Translations under genes and position numbers: made by a program
In this document: positions 16,394 through 25,722 of the stretch, piece by piece
How positions within the stretch are numbered: the first letter of the stretch is position 1
Layout of the letters: each line of letters begins with the position of its first letter
DNA from: Bradyrhizobium sp. CB2312
Lineage (GTDB): Bacteria > Pseudomonadota > Alphaproteobacteria > Rhizobiales > Xanthobacteraceae
Length of the DNA stretch: 64,000 nt
Assembly (NCBI RefSeq): GCF_029714425.1
Contig: NZ_CP121668.1
Span: 9,321,501-9,385,500, forward strand
Direction of reading: 5' to 3'
Notes under the pieces: generated by a model
Told to the model about the DNA's origin: nothing
The model's input: only the letters and a program-made list of their open reading frames with translations
Databases searched by the model: none

Positions 16394-19234
16394 ATGATTG
16401 AACCGGCCGCGCCCGCGGCGTCGACATTGTCGTTCGGGCCATTCATCGTGACGCCGCATGAGCGGCTCGTCACGCGCGACGGCGTCGCGCTGCCGATGGG
16501 TGCCAAGAGCTTCGATACGCTGATCGCGCTGATGTCGCGGCCGAACGAGGTCATCAGCAAATGGGACCTGATGGCGCAGGTCTGGCCCGGCATGGCCGTC
16601 GAGGAAGCCAATCTGCGCTTTCACATTGCAGCGCTTCGCAAAGCCCTCGGCGACGGAAAAGACGGCGCGCGCTACATCACCACGCTCTCCGGTCGCGGCT
16701 ATTGCTTCGTTGCGCCGATCTCGCAAACGGAGATTCAGGCAGAACGCCGCACAGCGCCGCGGCGCGAGCTGCCGCCGGTGAAACTACCGAACCGGCTGCA
16801 GCGGATGGTCGGGCGTGACGATGCGATCGCAGCCATCTCTGACAGGCTCACGACCTCGCGGTTCGTGACGATCACCGGCCCCGGTGGGGTCGGCAAGACC
16901 GCTGTCGCCGTGGCGATTGCTCACGACCTGCTCGAGACATTCTCCGGCGCCGCGCACTTCGTTGACCTTGCTGCGCTGAGCGATCCCGATCTCGTGACCA
17001 CCTCGATCCTGCTGATGCTGGGGCTGCCGGCGCAGGCCGACGACCCGCTGCCCGCGCTGCTCGCCCATCTTCAGGACGAGCGGATGCTGCTGATCCTGGA
17101 CAATTGCGAGCATGTCATCGCCGCTGCGGCGTCGCTCGCAGCGGAGATTTTCCACGCCGCGCCGCATGTCCATATCCTCGCCACGAGTCGCGAAGCCCTG
17201 CGCGTCGAGGGCGAGCAAGTCTATCGCCTGGCGCCGCTTGCCGTTCCGCCCGACGGCAGCGAGCTGACCGCGACGACAGCACAGACCTATCCAGCGCTGC
17301 AGCTCTTCCTCGAGCGGGCGTCAGCCGGCGGGGCGCAGATCGCGCTCGACGATGCCAATGCCGCGATCGTCGCGAACATCTGCCGCAAGCTCGACGGCAT
17401 GGCGCTAGCGATCGAGCTCGCCGCGGGCCGGGTCGAAGCCTACGGCCTAGAGCAGACGGCCACGCTGCTCGACGAGCGCCTCAATCTGCTCTGGCAGGGC
17501 CAGCGCACGGCGCCACCGCGCCAGAAGACGTTGCAGGCGACGCTGGACTGGAGCTACGGCCTCTTGTCCGACACCGAGCGCCTCGTGCTGCGCCGCCTCG
17601 CCGTCTTCGCGGGCCACTTCACCATCGACGCCGCGTTGGAGGTCGTGCCGGACGAGCGCGTCGACCGCTCCCGCCTGTTCGACGCCATCGACAGCCTAGT
17701 CGCCAAGTCGATGGTCGCACCGCGCCCGATCGGCGCCATGATGCGCTATCGCCTGCTCGACACGACGCGGGCCTATCTGCTCGAGATCGAGCCTGACGAG
17801 GCGGCACTCGCGGCCCGCCACGCGACCTACTATCGGCGATGGCTGGAGCAGGCCGGGACGATATGGGCCACCGTGCCGAGCGCCGACGAGCGCGCGATCC
17901 ATTTCTCCGCGCTTCACAATGTGCGCGCCGCGCTCGACTGGTGCTTTGGCGCGGGCGGCGATGCCGGCATCGGCATTGCGCTCGCGGCATCGGCATCCCC
18001 GTTGTTCCTGGCGATGTCACTGCTGATCGAATGCCGGCGCTGGTCGGAACGGGCACTGCTTGCGATCGATCCGTCCACGCGCGGCAGCGCCGAGGAAATG
18101 CACATCCAGGCCGCGCTCGGCCTGACCTTGATGTTCACGCGCGGCGGCAGCGAAGCAGCGCGTGGGGCACTGGCGAGAGGTCTTGCGATCGCCGAAGGGC
18201 GCGGCGATGCGCCGAACCAGCTCCAGCTGCTCGGCCGCATGCATATCTTCCACGAACGAATAGGACAGTTCGACGCCGCGCTCGGCTATGCCCAGCAGAG
18301 CCTCAAGGTCGCCGAAGCTCTCGGCGATGCCGCTTCAATTGCGCTCGCAAGGTCGCTCCTGGGTGTCTCTCTGCATCTGGCCGGCGAGCATCGCGACGCG
18401 CTGACGATGCTGGAAGCGGCTTGGCGGGGCCCCGGCACGGAGCGGATCAGCACGGTGTACGGCTTCGATCACCGCAACCGGGCCGGCATCTCGCTGGCAC
18501 GAGAGTTTTGGTTGCAGGGCCGGCCCGCGGATGCTTCACGACTGGCGCAGCAGACGATCGCCGAGGCCGCGCAGATGGACCATCCGATCACGCTCTGCAT
18601 CGCGCTGATCTGGGCAGTGTCGATCGATCTCTGGAACGGCGATCTCGACGCCGCCGAAGCGAACATCGACCGTTTCATCGCACATGCCAATTCGCGCTCG
18701 ATGGGCCCGTATCTCGCAGTCGGCCGTGGCGTCAAAGGCGAATTGGCGATCCGGCGCGGCGATGCCGCGGGCGGTGTCGAGACGATAAGCGCCTGCCTGG
18801 GTGAGCTTCACGACGTCGGCTACGAGCTGCTCACCACGACCCTCAACATCGCTCAGGTCCACGGCCTGCTGGCGCTCGGCCAGATCGAGCAGAGCGCACG
18901 CCAGATCGACGACGCGATCCACATCGTCGAGCAAAATGGCGATCATCTCTACATGCCCGAACTGCTGCGGATGAAGGCCAAGGTATTGCTGTCGCTACCG
19001 GAGCCGAATACCGGGGACGCGGAGGCCTGCCTCATGCGATCGCTGAAGCTCAGCCGCGACAAAGGCGCGAAAGCCTGGGAGCTGCGAGCGGCGATTGATC
19101 TTGCGCAGCTTCTTGCTGAACGGCGCAGCCGCAAGGACGCAAGGCAATTGCTCCAAGCGGCGCTCGAAGGTTTCGCCGATGGCTCCGAAACGGCCGATAT
19201 CAGGGCGGCCGACGCGCTACTGGCGACGCTGTAG
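16394..19234 (+). CDS. Winged-helix transcriptional regulator with STAND-type NTPase and TPR domains
   Basis: The 946-residue protein has an OmpR-type winged-helix domain at residues about 15-105 (FDTLIALMSRPNEVISKWDL, TTLSGRGYCFV). An NB-ARC/STAND NTPase follows, with Walker A GPGGVGKTAV near 162-171, Walker B LLILDNCEH near 232, and DGMALAIELAAGRVE. The C-terminal half of about 450 residues is helical and TPR-like. Such proteins are ligand-gated, ATP-driven transcription activators, related to AfsR/MalT-type regulators. It diverges from the ohr-hydrolase-P460-SDR cluster and may control it. A GTG three bases upstream is an alternative start. Confidence 0.88.
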   Translation: MIEPAAPAASTLSFGPFIVTPHERLVTRDGVALPMGAKSFDTLIALMSRPNEVISKWDLMAQVWPGMAVEEANLRFHIAALRKALGDGKDGARYITTLSGRGYCFVAPISQTEIQAERRTAPRRELPPVKLPNRLQRMVGRDDAIAAISDRLTTSRFVTITGPGGVGKTAVAVAIAHDLLETFSGAAHFVDLAALSDPDLVTTSILLMLGLPAQADDPLPALLAHLQDERMLLILDNCEHVIAAAASLAAEIFHAAPHVHILATSREALRVEGEQVYRLAPLAVPPDGSELTATTAQTYPALQLFLERASAGGAQIALDDANAAIVANICRKLDGMALAIELAAGRVEAYGLEQTATLLDERLNLLWQGQRTAPPRQKTLQATLDWSYGLLSDTERLVLRRLAVFAGHFTIDAALEVVPDERVDRSRLFDAIDSLVAKSMVAPRPIGAMMRYRLLDTTRAYLLEIEPDEAALAARHATYYRRWLEQAGTIWATVPSADERAIHFSALHNVRAALDWCFGAGGDAGIGIALAASASPLFLAMSLLIECRRWSERALLAIDPSTRGSAEEMHIQAALGLTLMFTRGGSEAARGALARGLAIAEGRGDAPNQLQLLGRMHIFHERIGQFDAALGYAQQSLKVAEALGDAASIALARSLLGVSLHLAGEHRDALTMLEAAWRGPGTERISTVYGFDHRNRAGISLAREFWLQGRPADASRLAQQTIAEAAQMDHPITLCIALIWAVSIDLWNGDLDAAEANIDRFIAHANSRSMGPYLAVGRGVKGELAIRRGDAAGGVETISACLGELHDVGYELLTTTLNIAQVHGLLALGQIEQSARQIDDAIHIVEQNGDHLYMPELLRMKAKVLLSLPEPNTGDAEACLMRSLKLSRDKGAKAWELRAAIDLAQLLAERRSRKDARQLLQAALEGFADGSETADIRAADALLATL

Positions 19235-19239
19235 CGGAC

Positions 19240-19342
19240 TAAAGCGCGACGAGATCAGGACGAATCGTCATCGTGCTTTAGGTTATTGTTTGAGCATGAT
19301 CTTTTCGGAAAACCGCTGCGCACTTTTCCGGATGATGCTCTA
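19240..19342. repeat. Rhizobial intergenic repeat (GCATGATC type), copy 1
   Basis: The unit has CTAAAGCGCG and CGTGCTTTAG arms, then TTATTGTTTGAGCATGATC, then a second inverted pair around GGAAAACCGC and TTTTCCGGATGATGCTC. It shares this whole layout with 34407-34533. It fills the junction between two convergent genes, and the stop codon of the minus-strand response regulator (19340-19342) lies inside it. Confidence 0.75.
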
Positions 19343-20011
19343 CCCCGTCGGGGTGCCCTGCTTCCACTGGCCGCCGGCGATCTTGGCCGCCGCGATCACG
19401 GCCTGGGTGCGGCTCTCGACGCCGAGCTTTTGCAGGATCGCCGAGACATGCGCCTTGATGGTGGCCTCGGACACGCCGAGCTCATAGGCGATCTGCTTGT
19501 TGAGCAGCCCTTCCGACAGCATCATCAGCACCCGCACCTGCTGCGGCGTCAGCGTCACCAGGCGGTCGCGCAGGCGCGTCGTGTCGGGATCGGCGGCGGC
19601 GGAGAGGTCGGTGTCGGCGGGAACCCAGACGTCGCCCTCCATCACCTTGAGGATGGCGTCGCGCAGCGTCTCGACGCCGAACCGCTTCGGAATGAAGCCG
19701 GAGGCGCCGAAATCGAGCGAGCGGCGGATCGTGGCATTGTCGTCGGAAGCCGAGACGATGACCACCGGGATCGCCGGATATTGCGCGCGCAGATAGATCA
19801 GGCCGGAAAAGCCGGAGATCCCGGGCATCGAGAGGTCGAGCAGGATCAGGTCGACGTCGGAGGCCTGTTCCAGAAGCCCGGTCAGATCCTCGAACGATCC
19901 GGCCTCGTCGATCCTGGCCGAGGTCAGGACGCCCGCTACCGCCTGCCGCAGCGCATCGCGGAACAAGGGATGGTCATCGGCAATGACGAGATGGGTCGAG
20001 GGAGCGTTCAT
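19340..20011 (-). CDS. LuxR/NarL-family response regulator
   Basis: The 223-residue protein has a receiver domain (VIADDHPLFRDALR; phospho-Asp in LILLDLSMPG near 58; Lys in GFIPKRF) and a C-terminal LuxR-type helix-turn-helix (LTPQQVRVLMMLSEGLLNKQIAYELGVSE..VKAH-like). It should bind DNA when phosphorylated by a sensor kinase. The start MNAPSTHLV is taken because the receiver begins there; the upstream extension to 20140 has no support. No kinase is adjacent. The orphan SSS-hybrid kinase at 9714 is a possible partner, by analogy with NahK/ErcS-type systems. Confidence 0.9.
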   Translation of the reverse strand: MNAPSTHLVIADDHPLFRDALRQAVAGVLTSARIDEAGSFEDLTGLLEQASDVDLILLDLSMPGISGFSGLIYLRAQYPAIPVVIVSASDDNATIRRSLDFGASGFIPKRFGVETLRDAILKVMEGDVWVPADTDLSAAADPDTTRLRDRLVTLTPQQVRVLMMLSEGLLNKQIAYELGVSEATIKAHVSAILQKLGVESRTQAVIAAAKIAGGQWKQGTPTG

Positions 20012-20310
20012 CGTTCTCTTGCTGGCAATCACCGGCCAGTAAGCCGGTCCGGGGCCTCGGTCAATTCTTCCCCGACCCGCCGTGGCATGCAAGCAGACAA
20101 TATCCCTTTGCGGGAACGGGGTTAATCCAAAGTCGAGCACTATCGTGCCGGTTGGAGGCGCGCGCCGTCAGGTGCGCGTCAGTGCGCAAGGCCGAAAGTC
20201 GTATTGGGGCGGGTTTCACGCCGATGTTACCTTGCGGGCAAGACCTGGGTTGATCCGGCATGTCCGGACATCCGGGGCGCGAGGAAACGCATTTCGGGGA
20301 GCGACTCAAC

Positions 20311-21975
20311 ATGTCGACAATGGCTGTGTCTCAGACAGGCGCGGGAGGGATGACGAAGGACGAACGTTTCGTCATTCTCGCCTCCTCGCTCGGTACCGTC
20401 TTCGAGTGGTACGATTTCTATCTCTACGGGTCGCTCGCCTCGATCATCGGCGTGCAGTTCTTCTCGGACTATCCGCCGGCCACACGCGACATCTTCGCCC
20501 TGCTGGCGTTCGCTGCGGGCTTCCTGGTCCGGCCGTTCGGCGCGATCGTGTTCGGCCGTGTCGGCGACATCGTCGGCCGCAAATATACCTTCCTCGTCAC
20601 CATCCTGATCATGGGTCTGTCGACCTTCATCGTCGGCCTCTTGCCCAGCGCGGCGACGATCGGCATCGCGGCGCCGATCATCCTGATCGCGCTGCGCCTC
20701 GCCCAGGGCCTGGCGCTCGGCGGCGAATATGGCGGTGCGGCGACCTATGTCGCGGAGCACGCGCCGAACGGCAAGCGCGGCTACTACACCTCCTTCATCC
20801 AGACCACCGCGACGCTCGGCCTGTTCCTGTCGCTGCTGGTGATCCTGTTCACCCGCACCGCGACCGGCGAGGCCGAGTTCGCGAAGTGGGGCTGGCGCAT
20901 CCCGTTCCTGGTCTCGGTGCTGCTGCTCGGCATCTCGGTCTGGATCCGGCTCCGCCTCAACGAATCCCCGATCTTCCAGAAGATGAAGGATGAAGGGAAG
21001 AGCTCGAAGGCGCCGCTGACGGAAGCCTTCGGCAACTGGCAGAACGGCAAGCTCGTGCTGCTGGCGCTGCTCGGCGGCGTGATGGGCCAGGGCGTGGTCT
21101 GGTACACCGGCCAGTTCTACGCGCTGTTCTTCCTGCAATCGATCCTGAAGGTCGACGGCTACACCGCCAACCTCCTGATCGCCTGGTCGCTGCTGCTCGG
21201 CACCGGCTTCTTCATCGTGTTCGGCATGCTGTCCGACCGGATCGGCCGCAAGCCGATCATCCTCGGCGGCTGTCTGATCGCAGCGCTGACGTTCTTCCCG
21301 ATCTTCAAGATGATCACCACCAACGCCAACCCGGCACTGGAAAAGGCGATCGAATCGGTCAAGGTCGAGGTGGTGGCGGATCCCGCAGGCTGCGGCGACC
21401 TGTTCAACCCGGTCGGTACCCGTGTCTTCACCGCACCTTGCGACACCGCGCGCGCCTACCTGTCGCAGTCGTCGGTCAAGTACTCGACCACGTCGGGCCC
21501 GGCCGGCTCCGGCGTCAAGGTGGTGGTGAACGGCAAGGAAGTTCCGTACGCGACCGCCAAGGACAGCAACCCCGCCGTTCTCGCCGCGGTGCAGGCGGCC
21601 GGTTATCCCAAAACCGGCGATGCGGGCATCGTGAAGATGGCGCATCCGTTCGACATCTTCCGTCCGCAGGTGGCCGCGACCATCGGGCTGCTGTTCATCC
21701 TGGTGATCTTCGTCACCATGGTGTACGGCCCGATCGCCGCGATGCTGGTCGAACTGTTCCCGACCCGCATCCGCTACACCTCGATGTCGCTGCCCTACCA
21801 CATCGGCAACGGCTGGTTCGGCGGCCTCTTGCCGGCAACCGCCTTCGCAATCGTGGCCTCGACCGGCGATATCTATGCGGGTCTCTGGTACCCGGTCGTC
21901 TTCGCGGCCATCACCGTCGTGATCGGCTTCCTGTTCCTGCCCGAGACCAAGGACGTCGACATCAGGGCGACCTGA
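20311..21975 (+). CDS. MFS transporter, metabolite:H+ symporter (MHS) family, with enlarged loop
   Basis: The 554-residue permease has MHS-family signatures: TVFEWYDFYLYG in helix 1, GRVGDIVGRKYTF after helix 2, LRLAQGLALGGEYGGAATYVAEH and GWRIPFLVS. It probably imports an organic acid or osmolyte with protons across the inner membrane. An extra loop of about 110 residues (335-450), predicted periplasmic, lies between helices 9 and 10 and carries two Cys. The start MSTMAVSQ is preceded by GGGGAGCG. A 12-bp palindrome ATGTCCGGACAT sits at 20260-20271, upstream. The substrate is unknown. Confidence 0.88.
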   Translation: MSTMAVSQTGAGGMTKDERFVILASSLGTVFEWYDFYLYGSLASIIGVQFFSDYPPATRDIFALLAFAAGFLVRPFGAIVFGRVGDIVGRKYTFLVTILIMGLSTFIVGLLPSAATIGIAAPIILIALRLAQGLALGGEYGGAATYVAEHAPNGKRGYYTSFIQTTATLGLFLSLLVILFTRTATGEAEFAKWGWRIPFLVSVLLLGISVWIRLRLNESPIFQKMKDEGKSSKAPLTEAFGNWQNGKLVLLALLGGVMGQGVVWYTGQFYALFFLQSILKVDGYTANLLIAWSLLLGTGFFIVFGMLSDRIGRKPIILGGCLIAALTFFPIFKMITTNANPALEKAIESVKVEVVADPAGCGDLFNPVGTRVFTAPCDTARAYLSQSSVKYSTTSGPAGSGVKVVVNGKEVPYATAKDSNPAVLAAVQAAGYPKTGDAGIVKMAHPFDIFRPQVAATIGLLFILVIFVTMVYGPIAAMLVELFPTRIRYTSMSLPYHIGNGWFGGLLPATAFAIVASTGDIYAGLWYPVVFAAITVVIGFLFLPETKDVDIRAT

Positions 21976-21999
21976 TCGACGCTAGCGATCGACAATACG

Positions 22000-22036
22000 A
22001 ACCGGCCGCGGAGCGATCCGCGGCCGGTTTCATTTT
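22000..22036 (+). terminator. Terminator after MHS transporter
   Basis: ACCGGCCGCGGA and TCCGCGGCCGGT form a long perfect stem around GCGA, followed by TTCATTTT. It lies about 25 bases after the transporter stop. It faces the convergent yjbQ-like gene. Confidence 0.75.
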
Positions 22037-22042
22037 GGAAAG

Positions 22043-22516
22043 CTATTGATTGCTGCCGATGAATTGCAGCACCACCTCGCGCCGGTGCGGGCGGGCGCGA
22101 TGCTCGATCAGGTAGATCGCCTGCCAGGTGCCGAGCGCGAGCCTGCCGTTCAGGACCGGCACCTGAAGCGAGGTCTGCGTCAGCATCGTCTTGACATGCC
22201 CGGGCATGTCGTCCGGTCCTTCGGTGTCGTGTGTCCAGCCGGCATTCTCGGGCGCAAGACGCGACAGTGCCGTTGTGAGATCGACCAGCACGGACGGATC
22301 GGCATTCTCCTGGATCGTAAGCGAGGCAGAGGTATGACGGATGAACAGCGTCAACACGCCCTCACCCGCGCGGGCCTCGTTGATGAATTTCGCGGCTTCG
22401 CTTGTGAGATCGGTGAAGCCGCGGCCCGGCGTCTGCACCGTCAGCAGCGACGATGCGATCGTCGTGGCTTGCACCGACGACGGCGCCGAGCGGGTCATGG
22501 ATTTGGCTGATGTCAT
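22043..22516 (-). CDS. YjbQ/UPF0047 family protein
   Basis: The 157-residue protein has the UPF0047 signatures GEGVLTLFIRHTSASLTIQENADPSV (in pieces), DDMPGHVKTMLTQTSLQVPV and LGTWQAIYLIEHR. The family forms trimers with a His/Asp/Glu site. Members have been linked to weak thiamine-phosphate synthase activity, but the physiological role is unsettled. It stands alone, convergent with the MHS transporter. Confidence 0.9.
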   Translation of the reverse strand: MTSAKSMTRSAPSSVQATTIASSLLTVQTPGRGFTDLTSEAAKFINEARAGEGVLTLFIRHTSASLTIQENADPSVLVDLTTALSRLAPENAGWTHDTEGPDDMPGHVKTMLTQTSLQVPVLNGRLALGTWQAIYLIEHRARPHRREVVLQFIGSNQ

Positions 22517-22540
22517 CGAAGTCTCTCAACTCTGGAAGCT

Positions 22541-22669
22541 GCCGTAGGGTGGGGCAAAGCGGCTTGTCCGCCGTGGCTCGAAGAGCGAAGGCGGAAGCGT
22601 GCCCACCAATCTGCGCGACGATATCAAGATGGTGGGCACGGCCCTTTGCGCCTTTGCCGACCCTACGGC
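22541..22669. repeat. GTAGGGTGGGCAAAG palindromic repeat, copy 1
   Basis: The element opens CGTAGGGTGGGGCAAAGC and closes CTTTGCCGACCCTACGG, with inner GTGCCCACC and GGTGGGCACGG forming a second stem. Two more copies are at 46251-46343 and 53352-53442. It lies between yjbQ and the exported coiled-coil gene, both on the minus strand. Confidence 0.8.
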
Positions 22670-22682
22670 AGCTCGTCGCGCA

Positions 22683-23216
22683 TCAAATCCTCCCCGACAC
22701 GTCCTTCTGCACGCGGTTGGCCATGTCGATCAGCCGGCGCCAGGCCTTTTCCAGGAACGACATCACGCGGTCCATGTCCTGGTCGCTCGGCAGCGGGATC
22801 TCGATCTTGCGGTCGCCCTCGGCGACCTTTGGCTCCGCCTTCTTGAGCGGATCGGATTTCGGCAGCGCCTCGTCGATCTTGCCGGAGACCGTCGGCCCGG
22901 CCGCGAGCTGCCCCTTCAGCTTCTCGACTTCGGCCTGGAGCCGGCCGATTTCGGCGTCGAGCGCGGCACGTTCGTCGGGCACCGCGTAGCAGGCCCAGCC
23001 TGCACCGTTCTTGGTGCAGGTCGACACCGTGCCGGTGCGGGTATCGAGCCGCAGCACGCCCTCGGGAATCGGCGTCATGCTGTAACGGCCGTTTTCACTG
23101 TCGGGCGCGGATTGGGCGGCAACGATGCCGCCGCCGGCGGTCATCGCCGCGGCGAATGCCAGCGCTGCAAGCCAAGATGCCCTGCAAGTTGTTGTGGATG
23201 GTTTCGCAGGTCTCAT
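22683..23216 (-). CDS. Exported coiled-coil protein, unknown function
   Basis: The 177-residue protein has a signal peptide (hydrophobic 15-33, cleavage near VAA-QSA), a short beta-like region with two Cys (VSTCTKNGAGWACYAVP), then a coiled coil (ERAALDAEIGRLQAEVEKLK). A charged Pro-rich linker and a C-terminal amphipathic helix (MDRVMSFLEKAWRRLIDMANR) follow. It is probably periplasmic and oligomeric. No function is recognised. It lies upstream of, and divergent from, the ATP synthase F0 operon. Confidence 0.75.
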   Translation of the reverse strand: MRPAKPSTTTCRASWLAALAFAAAMTAGGGIVAAQSAPDSENGRYSMTPIPEGVLRLDTRTGTVSTCTKNGAGWACYAVPDERAALDAEIGRLQAEVEKLKGQLAAGPTVSGKIDEALPKSDPLKKAEPKVAEGDRKIEIPLPSDQDMDRVMSFLEKAWRRLIDMANRVQKDVSGRI

Positions 23217-23570
23217 CGCGCTCTCCGACGCGCCGGTGGCGCTTTCGTAATTCTACACCCCGGCCGGGCAATCCGCCGCCCAAAACGCGCCTGCGGCATC
23301 AACGATCGCGTCGGCCCCTTTGATCCCGGCAGGACGGCGAAATGGCGACCGCTTCCGCCGATCCTGCCGAGAGCTGCTGCGGTGCGGCGTCACGCTGTGC
23401 GCAGCGCGGCCGCGCACGCCAATATCGCCAATAAAATCAGTCAGATAACAGAAAGAGACGCAATCGTGACTTGGCTTGACTTGATTATAGGCCATCAGTA
23501 TGGTCCGCGCGGCTTTTGAGGGTGGCGGGCGTAATTTCCATTCAACCGCGGCGTTTCTGGTCTTCGTGGC
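23217..23570. other. Promoter region of F0 operon, no gene
   Basis: This 354-base gap separates the divergent exported protein and atpI. I see no gene in it. The AT-rich part (about 23425-23510) holds the sigma70-like promoter listed separately. Confidence 0.5.
23476..23504 (+). promoter_or_regulatory. Probable sigma70 promoter of the atp F0 operon
   Basis: TTGACT at 23476-23481 and TATGGT at 23499-23504 are separated by exactly 17 bases. They lie about 70 bases before the atpI start, in an unusually AT-rich patch. Confidence 0.55.
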
Positions 23571-23945
23571 ATGGCTCAAGACACGGGACACGACGAGAAT
23601 GGAAATCGCGATAGATCGCCCGAGGAAGCTGCGCTTTCCGAACGGCTCGGAAGTCTTGATAAGCGGTTGTCCGAAATTCGCGGCCGCCACATCAAGACCG
23701 AGCAACCCACAGGTGACGGTGGAGACGGAGCGGCCAGAGCCTCGGCGATGGCGCTTGGTTTTCGGTTATCTTCGGAGTTGGTCGCCGGTGTCGCTGTCGG
23801 AGCGGGGATTGGCTGGGGGTTCGACCGCTTGCTGTCGACGTCGCCTTTCGGGTTTATCGTGTTCCTGCTGCTCGGCTTCGTGGCCGGCGTGGTGAATGTG
23901 GTGAGATCGGCGGGCGCGGGTCAAAACAGGCGCGGTGGTTCGTAA
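23571..23945 (+). CDS. atpI: ATP synthase protein I
   Basis: AtpI is a small membrane protein that helps assemble the c-ring of the F0F1 ATP synthase. The 124-residue protein has a charged N-terminal half ([21 protein letters not shown]) and two membrane helices ([19 protein letters not shown] and [19 protein letters not shown]), as in alphaproteobacterial AtpI. It is the first gene of the F0 operon, about 110 bases before atpB. Confidence 0.9.
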   Translation: MAQDTGHDENGNRDRSPEEAALSERLGSLDKRLSEIRGRHIKTEQPTGDGGDGAARASAMALGFRLSSELVAGVAVGAGIGWGFDRLLSTSPFGFIVFLLLGFVAGVVNVVRSAGAGQNRRGGS

Positions 23946-24058
23946 GGCCGATCCACACAGGAGAGGAATGATCGTGCCGGCTTCGCCGGTGCGGGCCGGC
24001 CCGGCCGGCAGACCGAGACCCGCCGGCATTGCCCGGCAGACCAAGAGATGCCGCGCTG

Positions 24059-24808
24059 ATGAAAATCGACCCGATCCACCAGTTCAACATCGAGCCTCTC
24101 TTCACCCTGGGCCATATCGGCAATCACACGATCGCCTTCACCAATTCGTCGCTCTACATGCTGGTGGCAGTCGCCATCATCTCGATCCTGATGCTTGCCA
24201 GCGGCACGCAGCTGGTTCCCGGGCGCCTCCAGTCGGTCGCCGAGATCTCCTACGAATTCGTCGCCAGCACCATCCGTTCGACGGCCGGCGCGGAAGGCAT
24301 GAAGTTCTTCCCGCTGATCTTCTCGCTGTTCATGTTCATCTGCGTCTCGAACCTGGTCGGCATCATCCCCTACACCTTCACGGTCTCGAGCCACCTGATC
24401 GTCACCGTAGGACTGGCGCTGCTGGTCTTCTTCACCGTGCTGATCTACGGCGTCGCCAAGAACGGCCTGAAGTTCTTCTCGATTTTCGTTCCTCACGGCG
24501 TCCCGGGCTACATCCTGCCGCTGGTCATGTTCATCGAGATCCTGTCGTTCTTCCTGCGGCCGGTCTCGCACAGCATTCGTCTGTTCGCCAACATGCTGGC
24601 CGGCCACATCGCGCTGAAGGTGTTCGCGGGCTTCGTCGCCATGCTGGGCTTCTCCCTCGGTGCCATCGGCTGGGTCGGCGGCGTGCTGCCGCTGGCTCTC
24701 ACGATCGCGCTGTACGCGCTCGAGATTCTGGTCGCGTTCCTGCAAGCCTATGTGTTTGCGATCCTGACCTGCATCTACCTCAACGACGCCATTCATCCGG
24801 GACACTGA
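24059..24808 (+). CDS. atpB: F0F1 ATP synthase subunit a
   Basis: Subunit a forms the proton half-channels next to the c-ring. The 249-residue protein starts [15 protein letters not shown], has about five or six membrane helices, and carries the conserved [13 protein letters not shown] segment with the essential Arg. The final helices include [24 protein letters not shown]. It lies between atpI and atpE in the standard alphaproteobacterial order. An in-frame ATG ten codons upstream is less likely. Confidence 0.97.
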   Translation: MKIDPIHQFNIEPLFTLGHIGNHTIAFTNSSLYMLVAVAIISILMLASGTQLVPGRLQSVAEISYEFVASTIRSTAGAEGMKFFPLIFSLFMFICVSNLVGIIPYTFTVSSHLIVTVGLALLVFFTVLIYGVAKNGLKFFSIFVPHGVPGYILPLVMFIEILSFFLRPVSHSIRLFANMLAGHIALKVFAGFVAMLGFSLGAIGWVGGVLPLALTIALYALEILVAFLQAYVFAILTCIYLNDAIHPGH

Positions 24809-24861
24809 GCGGTCCGGGGAATTTCCACCCACAACCCAATCTTTCTTCCAAGGAGTCTAAA

Positions 24862-25089
24862 ATGGATCCGGCAGCAGCAAAACTTATCGGCGCGGGCATC
24901 GCGTGCATCGGCATGGGCGGTGCGGGCGTCGGCGTGGGCGTGATCTTCGGCAACTACCTCGCCGCAGCCGTCCGCAATCCGTCCGCCGCTCAGGGCCAGT
25001 TCGGCAACCTGATCTTCGGCTTCGCCGTGACCGAAGCGCTCGGCATCTTCTCGCTGCTGATCGCTCTGCTTCTGCTGTTCGTTTTCTAA
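24862..25089 (+). CDS. atpE: F0F1 ATP synthase subunit c
   Basis: The 75-residue proteolipid forms the rotor ring. It has two helices with the [21 protein letters not shown] loop and a proton-carrying Glu in [26 protein letters not shown] lies nine bases before the ATG. The length and helix packing motif (alternating Gly) are standard. Confidence 0.97.
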   Translation: MDPAAAKLIGAGIACIGMGGAGVGVGVIFGNYLAAAVRNPSAAQGQFGNLIFGFAVTEALGIFSLLIALLLLFVF

Positions 25090-25150
25090 AGAACGACTTC
25101 TTCCGCGCCGCTTCATCCGAAGCGGCGCGTGACAGCAACAGGAGTACTCC

Positions 25151-25717
25151 ATGGCCGAGAGTCATGGCGGGGCAAAAGGTCCGGCGGCGGGCGCTCACAC
25201 CGAAGCCGATGGCGGTCACCACGCCGGCGGTTTTCCGCCGTTCGAGAGCAGCACTTTTGCTTCGCAGCTGGTGTCGCTCGCGATCTTCTTCGTCCTGCTC
25301 TACGTGATCGTGTCCAAGCTCGCTCTGCCCAAGGTCGGCGGCGCGATCGAAGCGCGTCAGAACAAGATCGAGGGTGACCTCACCGAAGCGCAGGCGCTGA
25401 AGGACCAGTCCGAGGCGGCGCTGAAGGCCTATGAAAGCGAGCTCGCTTCGGCGCGTTCGCGGGCGCAGGCGATCGGCAACGAATCCCGCGACAAGGCGAA
25501 TGCGCAGGCGGAAGCCGAGCGCAAGACGCTGGAAGAGCAGCTGGCGGCCAAGCTCGCCGAGGCGGAGAAGACCATCGCCTCGACCCGCACGACCGCCATG
25601 AGCAACGTCCGCGGCATCGCGGCCGACGCGGCAGGCCAGATCGTGCAGCAGCTCACCGGCATCGTTCCGGATGCGGCGTCGGTCAGTGCCGCCGTTGACG
25701 CGTCCTTGAAGGGTTAG
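25151..25717 (+). CDS. atpF': F0F1 ATP synthase subunit b'
   Basis: This is the second peripheral-stalk subunit found in alphaproteobacteria and phototrophs. Its 188 residues comprise a His/Gly-rich N-terminus, one membrane helix ([25 protein letters not shown], residues about 36-60) and a long charged coiled coil ([19 protein letters not shown]...). CAGGAG lies upstream of the start. It is followed by atpF after five bases. Confidence 0.95.
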   Translation: MAESHGGAKGPAAGAHTEADGGHHAGGFPPFESSTFASQLVSLAIFFVLLYVIVSKLALPKVGGAIEARQNKIEGDLTEAQALKDQSEAALKAYESELASARSRAQAIGNESRDKANAQAEAERKTLEEQLAAKLAEAEKTIASTRTTAMSNVRGIAADAAGQIVQQLTGIVPDAASVSAAVDASLKG

Positions 25718-25722
25718 TCGAG

